A DNA stretch of 28,200 nucleotides from DASCNA01 sp036011305 (GTDB lineage: Bacteria; Verrucomicrobiota; Lentisphaeria; Victivallales; GWF2-38-69), in contig DASCNA010000199.1 of assembly GCA_036011305.1 (NCBI GenBank), positions 1-28,200 on the forward strand, written 5' to 3'. Positions 15,903 through 23,753 of the stretch are shown here, piece after piece. Made by a program: the position numbers and the translations under genes. The notes under the pieces are model-generated. The model worked only from the letters and a program-made list of their open reading frames with translations. It ran no database searches and had not been told where the DNA came from. The stretch's first letter is position 1. Each line of letters opens with the position of its first letter.

Positions 15903-16727
15903 TTACCCCTTACTACCCGTTATAGCGATTCCGGATATAAATTTCTTTTGAAAGATAAAGAATAAAGTTATTATTGGTAAACTTGACAAAACCGACCCTG
16001 CCATAAGAATTGGATATTGTATACCTGATCTTCCTGAAAGATTTGCCAAACCTGCAGAAAGAGTCATTTTATCAGTAGAAGTATTAACGATAAGAGGCCA
16101 CATCAGCGAATTCCAACTCCAAAGAGATACAAGAATCCCCAATGCTATAAGCCCTGGAACAACTAACGGAAGCATGATTTTATAGTAAATTTGGAAAAAA
16201 TTGCACCCGTCAATAAGAGCAGCTTCCTCAAGGTCTTTTGGGATACCCATGAAAAACTGTCTAAGCAAAAAAGTACCATATGCACTGTAAAGTGAAGGTA
16301 AAATCAATGCAGAAATAGTATTAAGTAGACCTATTTTCTGGATTATAAGAAATTGTGGTATTAAATATATCTGCGAAGGTATCATCATAAGAGACAATAG
16401 CAATACAAATAAAACATCTCTTCCCCAAAACTTCAGTCTTGCAAATGCATACGCTGCCATAGAGCAAAGAAAAAGTTGACCAAAAGTTATTATTACAGTC
16501 GATACAGCTGTATTAAGATAAAAATTAGCAAAAGGTAGTATTGTAAAAAGTCTAGTATAATTACTCCATTGTGGTGCAGATGGAATTATTACTGGTGGCA
16601 CCTGAATACTTTGTGCCTGAGTTTTTAAAGAAGTAAGTACCATCCAAATATATGGAAAAACAGTTAGTATAACTGAAAAAATCAGTAATAAATGTATTAT
16701 CAGTTTATTTTTTTTTGAAAGCTCCAT
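15903..16727 (-). CDS. CUT1 ABC transporter permease, MalG/UgpE type
   Basis: A 274-residue inner-membrane permease with six predicted membrane segments. The coupling (EAA) loop is present: EEAALIDGCNFFQIYYKIML, with EAA at 168-170, Gly174 and LP at 186-187. It forms a heterodimer with the MalF-type permease encoded 15 bases upstream. The start ATG 16727 has AGAGAGG about 7 bases before it. Length is normal, and the C-terminus ends in the SGITGSKG-like pattern common to this class (ISGIAITGSKG). It carries sugars delivered by the binding lipoprotein. Confidence 0.92.
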   Translation of the reverse strand: MELSKKNKLIIHLLLIFSVILTVFPYIWMVLTSLKTQAQSIQVPPVIIPSAPQWSNYTRLFTILPFANFYLNTAVSTVIITFGQLFLCSMAAYAFARLKFWGRDVLFVLLLSLMMIPSQIYLIPQFLIIQKIGLLNTISALILPSLYSAYGTFLLRQFFMGIPKDLEEAALIDGCNFFQIYYKIMLPLVVPGLIALGILVSLWSWNSLMWPLIVNTSTDKMTLSAGLANLSGRSGIQYPILMAGSVLSSLPIITLFFIFQKKFISGIAITGSKG

Positions 16728-16742
16728 TTCAAATACCTCTCT

Positions 16743-17627
16743 TTATTGATAGTGAACCCATTTTTTCTGCAATTTAAGTAAAATTAAAGTAACAATTAGA
16801 GTTAGGATAAAAAGTATTAATGCAATAGCAGCAGCAAACCCCTTTTCCTGAAGTATAAACGCATACTTATAAAATACGTAAACACCTGATATAGCATCAC
16901 CTTGTACCAGGTTAGTTTTCCCTACCAATAGCAAAATAATATCAAAAACCTGAATTGTTCCAATAACAGAAGTAATAGTTACAAAAAAGAGAGTAGGTGT
17001 AAGCATTGGAATTGTTATAGAAAAAAATTTCCTGATTGGCCCAGCTCCATCAATTTCAGCAGCTTCATAATAAACTGGAGGAATGCACTGTAAACCGGCT
17101 AATAGAATTATCATATTATATCCTATGCCTGACCAAATAAGAACGATTAAGACAGACCAAAATATAATATCAGCATTTCCCAGCCATGAAATATTATGAA
17201 TTCCAATGTAGTTTAGCATCGTATTTATTATGCCGAAATCATAATTATATAACCATTTCCAAATCATTGCTATAGCACTAGGCATAGTAACTGCAGGAAG
17301 AAAAAGAAGTGTCCTGTATATCCCTTTACCTTTAATTTTCTGATTTAGTAAAGCTGCAAGTATTAAAGATAATATAATTATACATGGGACTCCCAATATT
17401 ACATATTTAAAAGTATTCCAAAATGCATTCAGTACCTGCTCATCTTTAAAGAAATAAATATAATTATCGAAACCTGTTAGTCTATACAAGCCAAATCTTC
17501 CCAAATTAGTAAATGAGAAAAAAATATTTTCAAAAAACGGAAAAACATTAAAAATTATTATCCCGATTAAAAGTGGTCCTATTAAAACAAAGCCCCAAAA
17601 ATTTTCTTTTCTTTTTCTTGTAGACAT
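16743..17627 (-). CDS. CUT1 ABC transporter permease, MalF/UgpA type
   Basis: A 294-residue inner-membrane permease, first gene of the ABC part of the cluster. It has a basic N-terminus, six membrane segments, and a coupling loop YYEAAEIDGAGPIRKFFSIT with EAA at 188-190 and Gly194. AAAGGGGG stands directly before ATG 17627. Upstream lies the decayed duplicate block, which carries a copy of the GntR-gene promoter element, so this gene may be transcribed from there, by read-through from the DMT gene, or both. The partner ATPase is not encoded in the window. Confidence 0.92.
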   Translation of the reverse strand: MSTRKRKENFWGFVLIGPLLIGIIIFNVFPFFENIFFSFTNLGRFGLYRLTGFDNYIYFFKDEQVLNAFWNTFKYVILGVPCIIILSLILAALLNQKIKGKGIYRTLLFLPAVTMPSAIAMIWKWLYNYDFGIINTMLNYIGIHNISWLGNADIIFWSVLIVLIWSGIGYNMIILLAGLQCIPPVYYEAAEIDGAGPIRKFFSITIPMLTPTLFFVTITSVIGTIQVFDIILLLVGKTNLVQGDAISGVYVFYKYAFILQEKGFAAAIALILFILTLIVTLILLKLQKKWVHYQ

Positions 17628-17648
17628 AAATCCCCCTTTCTTAATTTT

Positions 17649-17747
17649 TCAATATATACCTATATCATTTATTGATAAAAACCCCCTCCAAACACCCCAA
17701 AATACAACAGTCGTAAATTCATACAAAAGCCATTTGCTTTTAAACAT
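17649..17747 (-). pseudogene. Decayed 5' fragment of a second DMT-permease gene
   Basis: From ATG 17747 the frame gives MFKSKWLLYEFTTVVFWGV, against MFKSKWFLYALTTVIFWGI at the start of the intact permease (ATG 18989). The match then stops and the frame ends after 32 codons at 17649. DNA similarity also covers the spacer upstream of the ATG. This is the front end of a duplicated permease gene whose remainder has been deleted. Confidence 0.85.
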
Positions 17748-17758
17748 AATCCCCAGCC

Positions 17759-18045
17759 TCACTCTATTTTTTTTGTTTTTATTTGATCTACTATTTTTCT
17801 TACTGTTTCAGTATCTATATCCTCGGTCTGTTCAAGCACAGCATTTGATATCTAGAAGGATACTAAAGCATACCTAACCGAATCTTCAGCAGAGAGATTT
17901 AATTGATATTATAAGCAAATCCTGCAAGTATTATATCTCCCCAATACTGTCTATATATAAATCCTTGATACTTTAATTTTTAATCTTTGTCCAGTGTTAA
18001 CAAGTTGTGTTCCATCTCCTCCCATCATTAATAATATATCAATAC
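17759..18045 (-). pseudogene. Decayed 3' third of a second PfkB-type kinase gene
   Basis: Reading the minus strand from 18045, fragments match the C-terminal third of the intact kinase (19005-19943). One is ILLMMGGDG against ILLTLGGDG, followed by RLKIKVSRIYI against RLKLEVPKVTI. The block from LAGFAY to SAEDSVRYAL matches LAGFAYGVNSKLSIEDSIKYAL, and SNAVLEQTEDIDTETV matches SNAMLEQTGDIDIDIV. It ends KTKKIE and then stops. At least three stops and frame changes break it. It keeps the same position relative to the permease fragment as in the intact pair, so both are parts of one duplicated block. Confidence 0.88.
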
Positions 18046-18095
18046 TCCCTCTCTTTATTGTCAACTAAATAAAAATATCTTTTTAAAATATTTAT
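18046..18095 (-). repeat. 50-base repeat: copy of the GntR-gene promoter element, at the duplication scar
   Basis: 47 of 50 bases match 23764-23813. The element holds TTGACA (18059-18064 on the complement) and the AAAGAGAGGGA spacer, but is joined to kinase remnant instead of to the operator. A possible -10 (TATATT) lies about 20 bases from the -35, so it might be a weak, unregulated promoter for the ABC genes. Confidence 0.8.
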
Positions 18096-18116
18096 ATTCC
18101 ATTAATTTTTATTTAA

Positions 18117-18989
18117 TCAAGCTTCTTCTACAGCTAATAATACAGCTGATGCAATAGCTAAAATTACCCCCAAACTAGTAATGGCACTTGGGATAACATG
18201 ATACAATGAAAGAGAAATTATTACTGTTAAAACAGGAGCTAAAGCATTTGCCATGGGGCTTACAACTATGGCTTTACCGTATCTAAATGCAAAGACAAGG
18301 GTCAATGCTCCAATTGCATTCAGTACTTGCACTCCGGCAGCCAGATATGGTCCACTCAATCCCCAGTTAATAGGAGCTGAAAAATTTGTTAACAGTAAAG
18401 CAAAAGGTATTAAAATTAATCCTGTTATCATCATATAAAAGAAAATACTTTCTGCAGTCATTGTATTGTTGGCAAGCTTCATCGTGAAAGCCTGTAATCC
18501 CCATGCCAGGAATACAAGTAAAGTTAAAATAATCCAAAGAAACCCTTTAGTGGCACCTCCTGTATTAGGCATATATGAAAGTAATCCTATCGCTATTAAT
18601 GCAATAACAATACCAATACATCCTTTTAATTTTGTTTTTTCTTTTAAAAACAACATTGAGAGGATAATAGTTATTACAGGAGATAAAGATATTATGGGAA
18701 AAATTAAATATGCAGGCCCACCTCTAAGAGCCTCAAACAAAATCAATTGACCGCCGGCTCCTGTAAACCCAATAATACACCCCAATAATATGGACTTTTT
18801 GTCATGTTCGATCTTCCAATGTACTCTAGGAAGTGATATAACAGCTGGAATAATCATGGTAAAAGCCCATACTACATAGCCTAATGTTGCTGGAAATCCA
18901 GCCTCAGCCGGTGCATTAATAAAAGCACCACAGATTCCCCAGAATATTACTGTCGTTAATGCATACAAAAACCATTTACTCTTAAACAT
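18117..18989 (-). CDS. DMT-superfamily (EamA-type) permease
   Basis: A 290-residue inner-membrane protein with about ten hydrophobic segments arranged as two EamA-like halves. Marks include FWGICGAFINAPA in the first segment, SPVITIILSMLFLKEK closing the first half, and the matching SPMANALAPVLTVIISLSLY in the second half. AGAGGGA precedes ATG 18989. It starts 15 bases after the kinase gene in the same operon. DMT permeases move sugars, amino acids, nucleotides or drugs. In this operon an amino sugar or related small sugar is the likely substrate, which is inference. A truncated copy of its front end lies just downstream, showing that the gene was once duplicated. Confidence 0.85.
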   Translation of the reverse strand: MFKSKWFLYALTTVIFWGICGAFINAPAEAGFPATLGYVVWAFTMIIPAVISLPRVHWKIEHDKKSILLGCIIGFTGAGGQLILFEALRGGPAYLIFPIISLSPVITIILSMLFLKEKTKLKGCIGIVIALIAIGLLSYMPNTGGATKGFLWIILTLLVFLAWGLQAFTMKLANNTMTAESIFFYMMITGLILIPFALLLTNFSAPINWGLSGPYLAAGVQVLNAIGALTLVFAFRYGKAIVVSPMANALAPVLTVIISLSLYHVIPSAITSLGVILAIASAVLLAVEEA

Positions 18990-19004
18990 AAACTATCCCT
19001 CTTC

Positions 19005-19943
19005 TCAGTCTATTTTTTTTATTATTATTTTATCAGCTAAATCTTCTACTATATCAATATCAATGTCACCAGTCTGCTCAAGCATGGCATTTGATGTTCC
19101 ACAAGCTAAAGCGTACTTAATTGAGTCTTCAATAGATAGCTTTGAATTTACTCCATATGCAAAACCTGCAAGTGTAGCATCACCGGATCCGACACTATTT
19201 TTTATAGTAACTTTTGGTACTTCTAATTTTAATCGTTTCTCTTTACTAATAAACAATGCTCCATCTCCACCTAAAGTTAATAATATATTTTTAACCCCTT
19301 TATCTAGTATAAACTTTGAATTTTTCAATAAATCTTTAAAACCCTGATTTTGTTTATTCGTAAGATATTCAAATTCTTCGATATTAGGTTTAATGAGAAA
19401 TGGACCACTTTCGATTGCTTTTTTTAAATAGATCCCACTGGAATCTAGAATAACTTTTTTCCTTAATTTTATTGATTCATCAACCAATTGACAATAAAAA
19501 TCATCAGGTAATCCTTTTGGAATACTTCCTGATATAGTAATAACATCAACATCTTTCACAAGGTTGATAAAAGTATTCAGAAAAATATTTTTTTCATCCT
19601 GTTTTATTGATGGCCCAGACTCTAGAATTTCTGTAATAATTCCTGTTTTAGTATTTATTATTGCAATACAAACCCTCGACTCTCCTTCAATTAAAACAAA
19701 CCTACAATCTATATTACTTTTCTCAGCTTTCTGTGCAATCAACTCACCCGTTTTACCGCCCAGGAAACCAGTGGCTAAAACACCTGTCTTTAGTTTCGTT
19801 AAAACTTTACTAACATTCAAACCTTTTCCACCGGCGTATTTACCTATTTGAGATACCCTGTTAATTTCTCCCACTTGGAAATTATCAAAAGAATATCTAG
19901 TATCAATTGCAGGATTTAAAGTGATTGTCAATATATTTTTCAT
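19005..19943 (-). CDS. PfkB-family sugar-phosphate kinase, tagatose-6-phosphate kinase (LacC) type
   Basis: A 312-residue kinase of the 1-phosphofructokinase/LacC group of the PfkB family. It has TLNPAID near the N-terminus (8-14), GGKGLNVS (38-45), GPSI after 109, and the anion-hole/base motif VGSGDATLAGF with Asp255. Its ATG at 19943 overlaps the aldolase stop codon by one base (TAATG), a sign of translational coupling. Beside AgaS and a KbaY-type aldolase, the expected reaction is tagatose-6-phosphate plus ATP to tagatose-1,6-bisphosphate. Fructose-1-phosphate kinase activity is the main alternative, since the two groups are hard to separate by motif. A broken copy of its 3' third is at 17759-18045. 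Confidence 0.85.
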   Translation of the reverse strand: MKNILTITLNPAIDTRYSFDNFQVGEINRVSQIGKYAGGKGLNVSKVLTKLKTGVLATGFLGGKTGELIAQKAEKSNIDCRFVLIEGESRVCIAIINTKTGIITEILESGPSIKQDEKNIFLNTFINLVKDVDVITISGSIPKGLPDDFYCQLVDESIKLRKKVILDSSGIYLKKAIESGPFLIKPNIEEFEYLTNKQNQGFKDLLKNSKFILDKGVKNILLTLGGDGALFISKEKRLKLEVPKVTIKNSVGSGDATLAGFAYGVNSKLSIEDSIKYALACGTSNAMLEQTGDIDIDIVEDLADKIIIKKID

Positions 19944-20794
19944 TAAACTTTACCATCACTTTTACATAATAAAATCTTATTTTTTACTACTTCTTTTACT
20001 GCAATTTTAGCGGGTGCTATATATTTTCTAGGATCATTTTCATTAAGATTTTCATTAAGCATTTTTCTTATAGTATTAGCAAATGGAATTTTTAGTTCAG
20101 TTGCTATATTCACTTTGCATATCCCAAGACTGATAGCTTTCTTAACCTGATCGTCAGGGACTCCTGAAGCTCCATGAAGGACAAGAGGAATCTCTACTTG
20201 TTTTTCTATTTCAGACAACCTTTTAAGATCAAGTTTAGGTTCCTTCTTATAAACACCGTGTGCCGTTCCAATTGCTACAGCTAAAGAATCAATACCTGTT
20301 CTTTCTACAAACTCTGCTGCCTTTGCAGGGTTTGTGTATTGTGTATCTTTCTCATCAACGCTTAAATCATCTTCTATTCCACCAAGGACTCCCAACTCAG
20401 CTTCTACAGTCACATCAAATTTATGCGCCAGTCTGACAATTTTACATACGGTTTCAATATTTTTATTAAACTCAAAATGTGATGCATCTATCATTACGGA
20501 TTTGATTCCTTCAAGTATACCTGCTTTTAATTCATCATATTTCTCATGATGATCCAGATGGGCAGCCATGGGTATGTCATATTTATTTGAACACAACCGT
20601 ATAATTTGTGTAAAAAAATCAATACCGGCATATTTTATTGTACCTGGCGTACCAGCTATAATGACTGGTGATTTTAATTCATAGGCCATTTCAGCAACTG
20701 CCTGTGTTGTTTCTAAATTATGAACATTAAATGCAGGAACAGCATAACCTTCTTTCTGTGCTTTCTGTAAAATGTCTCTAGTTGATACTAACAT
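19943..20794 (-). CDS. kbaY: Class II tagatose-1,6-bisphosphate aldolase (KbaY/GatY type)
   Basis: A 283-residue zinc-dependent aldolase that cleaves tagatose-1,6-bisphosphate to dihydroxyacetone phosphate and glyceraldehyde-3-phosphate. It is much closer to E. coli GatY/KbaY than to FbaA: YAVPAFNVHNLET near the N-terminus, IAGTPGTIKYAG, HLDHHEK (Asp81, His82, His83), VEAELGVLGG (Glu131/133), AIGTAHG (His179) and LHGASG (His207). His82, His179 and His207 would hold zinc. Its start overlaps the end of agaS by 7 bases, and its stop overlaps the kinase start by 1. In E. coli the enzyme needs the GatZ/KbaZ partner for full stability; no such gene is here, so it either acts alone or uses a partner encoded elsewhere. 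Confidence 0.92.
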   Translation of the reverse strand: MLVSTRDILQKAQKEGYAVPAFNVHNLETTQAVAEMAYELKSPVIIAGTPGTIKYAGIDFFTQIIRLCSNKYDIPMAAHLDHHEKYDELKAGILEGIKSVMIDASHFEFNKNIETVCKIVRLAHKFDVTVEAELGVLGGIEDDLSVDEKDTQYTNPAKAAEFVERTGIDSLAVAIGTAHGVYKKEPKLDLKRLSEIEKQVEIPLVLHGASGVPDDQVKKAISLGICKVNIATELKIPFANTIRKMLNENLNENDPRKYIAPAKIAVKEVVKNKILLCKSDGKV

Positions 20795-21954
20795 GATACA
20801 CCTTCTTTTTGATTGAATGGATAAATATTAACCCCTTTAACAACTCTATTAACTTCACCTGATGGACATGGGTTATCCGGGTTATTGCCCAGATCAATTG
20901 ATTTTAAAAATGCATATATCTGTATAATATATATATATGCAAAACCTAACATTATATCCTCTAGATCTGAATCAAGTTGAAAATTAAAATAATAATTCGA
21001 ACACTTTCTAACATTATTATCGGATCTGCAATCTAAAGAAATAAGGTTTTTTGGTTTTTCTTCACTACTAATTTCTTTTATTAGATCAAGTTCATATTGT
21101 CTTGAATAATCATTGCTGTTCAATAAGCCAAATATTAGCGTATGATCATTTATAATTGATTTTGGTCCATGTCTAAAACCTAAAAAACTATCAAATGAAG
21201 TTGACATTTTACCGTCAGAAAGCTCTAAAATTTTTAGTGCTGATTCCTGTGCTAATCCTTTTAAAGCAGATGAACCTAAAACTACAATTCTTTCTGTATC
21301 CAGTTTAGTAATTTCTTTTATTACAGAAATGCGTTCATCATAGTTATGATTTATCTTATGAATTACCTCTTCAACTTGATCTTTGTATTTGATTAAATTA
21401 TTGATATTAAATACTAAAATTCCTCCAAACATCATGCATGTGAATGAACTTGTCATAGCAAAACCTTTGTCATCCGAATCTTTCGGCATTAAAAGTGAAA
21501 GTATTTTATCATTACTATCTGCAAGTTTAGCCAGTTTTCCATTCTCATTGCAGGTCAAAAATATGTGATAAATATTTTTGACACACTGGTCTGCTAATTT
21601 GACAGCAGCTACACTTTCAGGAGAATTTCCAGACCTGGCACATGAAACTAAAATAGTAGGTGTATTTCTGTCAAAATATTTTCTTGGATCAGTTACTATG
21701 TCAGTAGCAGCAATACTTAAAATAGTATATTCACTATGCTGATTTAACTGACTACAAATAGTATTCCCAACAAACTCAGAAGTTCCTGAACCTGTAAATA
21801 TAATTTTGATATTCTTTGTGCAGTAGTTATTCTCTATGTCTCTAAAAAATTGTTTTATTTCAGTTTCTCTTGATTTTATAATATCATAAGTTTCAAGCCA
21901 CAGTTTAGGCTGCTGATTAATTTCAGTCCATGTACAATATTGTTCATAACGCAT
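20788..21954 (-). CDS. agaS: AgaS-like SIS-domain galactosamine-6-phosphate deaminase/isomerase
   Basis: A 388-residue protein with two SIS sugar-isomerase domains, matching E. coli AgaS along its length. Shared points are the CTWTEINQQP start, TGSGTSEF (54-61), SCARSGNSPESVAAVKLA (104-121), LMPKDSDDKGFAMTSS (155-170), ESALKILEL, GFRHGPKS in the second domain, and GEVNRVVKGV near the C-terminus. AgaS converts galactosamine-6-phosphate to tagatose-6-phosphate and ammonia. AGAGG precedes ATG 21954, 2 bases after the kinase stop. It defines the pathway of this cluster: its product feeds the PfkB kinase and then the aldolase, both encoded directly after it. Confidence 0.92.
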   Translation of the reverse strand: MRYEQYCTWTEINQQPKLWLETYDIIKSRETEIKQFFRDIENNYCTKNIKIIFTGSGTSEFVGNTICSQLNQHSEYTILSIAATDIVTDPRKYFDRNTPTILVSCARSGNSPESVAAVKLADQCVKNIYHIFLTCNENGKLAKLADSNDKILSLLMPKDSDDKGFAMTSSFTCMMFGGILVFNINNLIKYKDQVEEVIHKINHNYDERISVIKEITKLDTERIVVLGSSALKGLAQESALKILELSDGKMSTSFDSFLGFRHGPKSIINDHTLIFGLLNSNDYSRQYELDLIKEISSEEKPKNLISLDCRSDNNVRKCSNYYFNFQLDSDLEDIMLGFAYIYIIQIYAFLKSIDLGNNPDNPCPSGEVNRVVKGVNIYPFNQKEGVSC

Positions 21955-21956
21955 AA

Positions 21957-22919
21957 TTATTTTCCTCTTAATTTATTAATTATATTTTTGTTAATAGTAT
22001 GACCGGAGAGTTTGTATGCATAGAGAGCAGATCCTGTTGAAGCTTTCATTATTTTACTTTGTAAAGAAATTTGAAAATTGCTTTTTTCACAAATTTTTCT
22101 TAATGGATCAATCAGAAGTTCCTTTGAGTTAAAAACACCACCATTATAACTGACTTTTACATGCGTCCCAAAATCCAGATTAGAATAAATTGTTTCAATC
22201 ATTAAAAAGATTTCATAAGCTGCCTGCTCAAAAATTTTTGTCGCATATTTATCCCCTTCTCTAGCCGACTCATATACCAATCTCGATAATGATGCGATTT
22301 TATTTCTCTCTTCTTTGAACTGATTATGAATAATGTCTATTATTTTAAAATCATCATCAATATCAAGTTCTTTCTTATAATGTTTGTACAAAAAAGTTTT
22401 ATCCAACCTTCCGTCTGATTCTTTAGTAAATATTTCTATTCCCTTTAATGCTATCCAGTATGCAGACCCTTCATCTCCGCACAAATACCCCCAACCTGAA
22501 CTTCTTGATGAATTGTTATTTTCATCCTTTCCAAAAGCAATTGCTCCAGTTCCACATACAACATTAATACCAGCCTCGCATGCCAATCCACCAGCCCAGC
22601 CTGATTCGACATCATTTCCCACACTAAAGTTTCCTTCGACAAAAATATTGTTTATAATCTCATATAATCGTCGGCTGTCTGCTTTTACTTCACCATAACA
22701 TGGAACACCAAAAAAAGCATATTCTAATTCTTTAAGAGTTATATTTAATTCTTTACATACTGTTGCAATAATATCTTTCAATAGCGTTTCAAAACCATCA
22801 AAACCGCACTGCATGTAATCAGTCGTTCCAGTCAACTTTTCTAAACAAATATTTCCCTTTTTATCGATGACTGTAAAAGCAGTTTTAGTGCCTCCTCCAT
22901 CCATACCTAGATAATACAT
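21957..22919 (-). CDS. BadF/BcrA-type sugar kinase (hexosamine kinase-like)
   Basis: A 320-residue ASKHA-fold kinase of the BadF/BadG/BcrA/BcrD ATPase family, which includes N-acetylglucosamine kinases. The phosphate-1 loop GMDGGGTKT is at 5-13, the NDV segment at 102-104, CGTGAIAFG at 122-130, and the family signature GWGYLCGDEGSAYWIALKG at 142-160 with Asp149. GAGAGGGAG stands before ATG 22919. Since sugars enter by an ABC system or permease unphosphorylated, this enzyme probably makes the hexosamine-6-phosphate that AgaS needs, either galactosamine or N-acetylgalactosamine. If the latter, a deacetylase (AgaA/NagA) is required and is not in the window. A dre-like operator lies between it and the regulator gene. 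Confidence 0.87.
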   Translation of the reverse strand: MYYLGMDGGGTKTAFTVIDKKGNICLEKLTGTTDYMQCGFDGFETLLKDIIATVCKELNITLKELEYAFFGVPCYGEVKADSRRLYEIINNIFVEGNFSVGNDVESGWAGGLACEAGINVVCGTGAIAFGKDENNNSSRSSGWGYLCGDEGSAYWIALKGIEIFTKESDGRLDKTFLYKHYKKELDIDDDFKIIDIIHNQFKEERNKIASLSRLVYESAREGDKYATKIFEQAAYEIFLMIETIYSNLDFGTHVKVSYNGGVFNSKELLIDPLRKICEKSNFQISLQSKIMKASTGSALYAYKLSGHTINKNIINKLRGK

Positions 22920-22962
22920 TTCACTCCCTCTCTTTATTTTGAATTAAAACAACCAGTTATCA

Positions 22963-22978
22963 GGTTGTCCGTACCAAT
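22963..22978 (-). promoter_or_regulatory. Probable GntR-regulator operator before the kinase gene
   Basis: Minus-strand ATTGGTACGGACAACC matches the operator at 23737-23752 with one change in each half of the right arm (TGGT-ACGG-ACAA against TGGT-ACGT-ACCA). It lies 44 bases before the kinase start, inside a possible weak promoter (TTGCAA upstream, TGATAA downstream). The form resembles DasR/NagR dre sites. Confidence 0.65.
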
Positions 22979-22995
22979 AATTGCAAAAAATATAT

Positions 22996-23715
22996 TTAAT
23001 TCAAATTTACTTCAAACTCTGTTTTTTCCCCTACAGCAAAGCTTTCTGTATACTCAATTATACCTCGGCCTATATATGTAATTCTCTGAATTCTTAAACA
23101 GGGAGAAAAATCATCAAGTTCTAATTTTGTAAGAATATGTCTGGGAGGTATTACTGCTTTGAATTTTTCTTTAGCTCCGGTAAATACTATTTTATAATCT
23201 TCTTTTATGACATCATAAAGCGGCTTGGTTTTCAAAAGATCTTCAGTTAGATCTGGAAGGCAGTATTTATTTAGATAAGTTGTTTCATACATCATAGGAA
23301 TTTCATCTGCCAGGCGTATTCTGACTAATCTGTATACAGGTGTTTTTAATTGAAAGTGCATCTTTGCAGAAACTCTGGTATCTGAATGAATTTCATCAAA
23401 ACTTAATATCAGAGATTTTGGTGTTTTACCTTTTTTTTTCATCTCATTTGTAAAACTATAAAATTCAAACAATTTCTGTCTATAGTAACTGTTGCTTACA
23501 AAAGTACCTTTTCCATGTTTTTTGATAAGGTATTTTTTGTTGACCAAATAATCTATTGCCTGCCGTACAGTAGCTCTAGAGATTCCATGAGAGAACATTA
23601 GTTCACGCTCTGATGGTATCATATCACTTGGAGCATATTCCTCACTCTCTATTTGCCCAATGATCAGCTCTGCCAGCTGATAGTATAAAGGTAATTTTAT
23701 ATTTTTATTAATCAT
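22996..23715 (-). CDS. GntR/HutC-family transcriptional regulator with UTRA domain
   Basis: A 239-residue repressor-type regulator. Residues about 8-73 form the GntR winged helix-turn-helix (PLYYQLAELIIGQIES, PSERELMFSHGISRATVRQA, then HGKGTFV). Residues about 95-235 form the UTRA ligand domain, with YETTYLNKY and IQRITY. This class (NagR/DasR/AgaR-like members) senses amino-sugar phosphates. The gene heads the cluster and has its own promoter (TTGACA, 17-base spacer, TATTTT), with the palindrome TGGTACGTACCA at the transcription start, so it most likely represses itself and the genes downstream. Release by galactosamine-6-phosphate or a related sugar phosphate is inferred from the neighbouring genes. 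The ribosome site (AAGAGA) is weak. Confidence 0.9.
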   Translation of the reverse strand: MINKNIKLPLYYQLAELIIGQIESEEYAPSDMIPSERELMFSHGISRATVRQAIDYLVNKKYLIKKHGKGTFVSNSYYRQKLFEFYSFTNEMKKKGKTPKSLILSFDEIHSDTRVSAKMHFQLKTPVYRLVRIRLADEIPMMYETTYLNKYCLPDLTEDLLKTKPLYDVIKEDYKIVFTGAKEKFKAVIPPRHILTKLELDDFSPCLRIQRITYIGRGIIEYTESFAVGEKTEFEVNLN

Positions 23716-23736
23716 AAAATTTCTCTTTTTCTCTAG

Positions 23737-23752
23737 ATTGGTACGTACCAGT
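23737..23752 (-). promoter_or_regulatory. dre-like operator of the GntR regulator
   Basis: The 12-base core TGGTACGTACCA (23739-23750) is a perfect palindrome. On the minus strand the 16-base site reads ACTGGTACGTACCAAT, the same frame as the published DasR/NagR type (ACTGGT-N4-ACCA). It covers the expected transcription start, 22 bases before the regulator's ATG, ideal for autorepression. Confidence 0.82.
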
Positions 23753-23753
23753 T

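Noticed and set aside
16733..16748. Third copy of the 50-base promoter repeat before the MalG-type gene
   Set aside because: Only the AATAAAGAGAGG ribosome-site core is shared; the flanking bases do not match.
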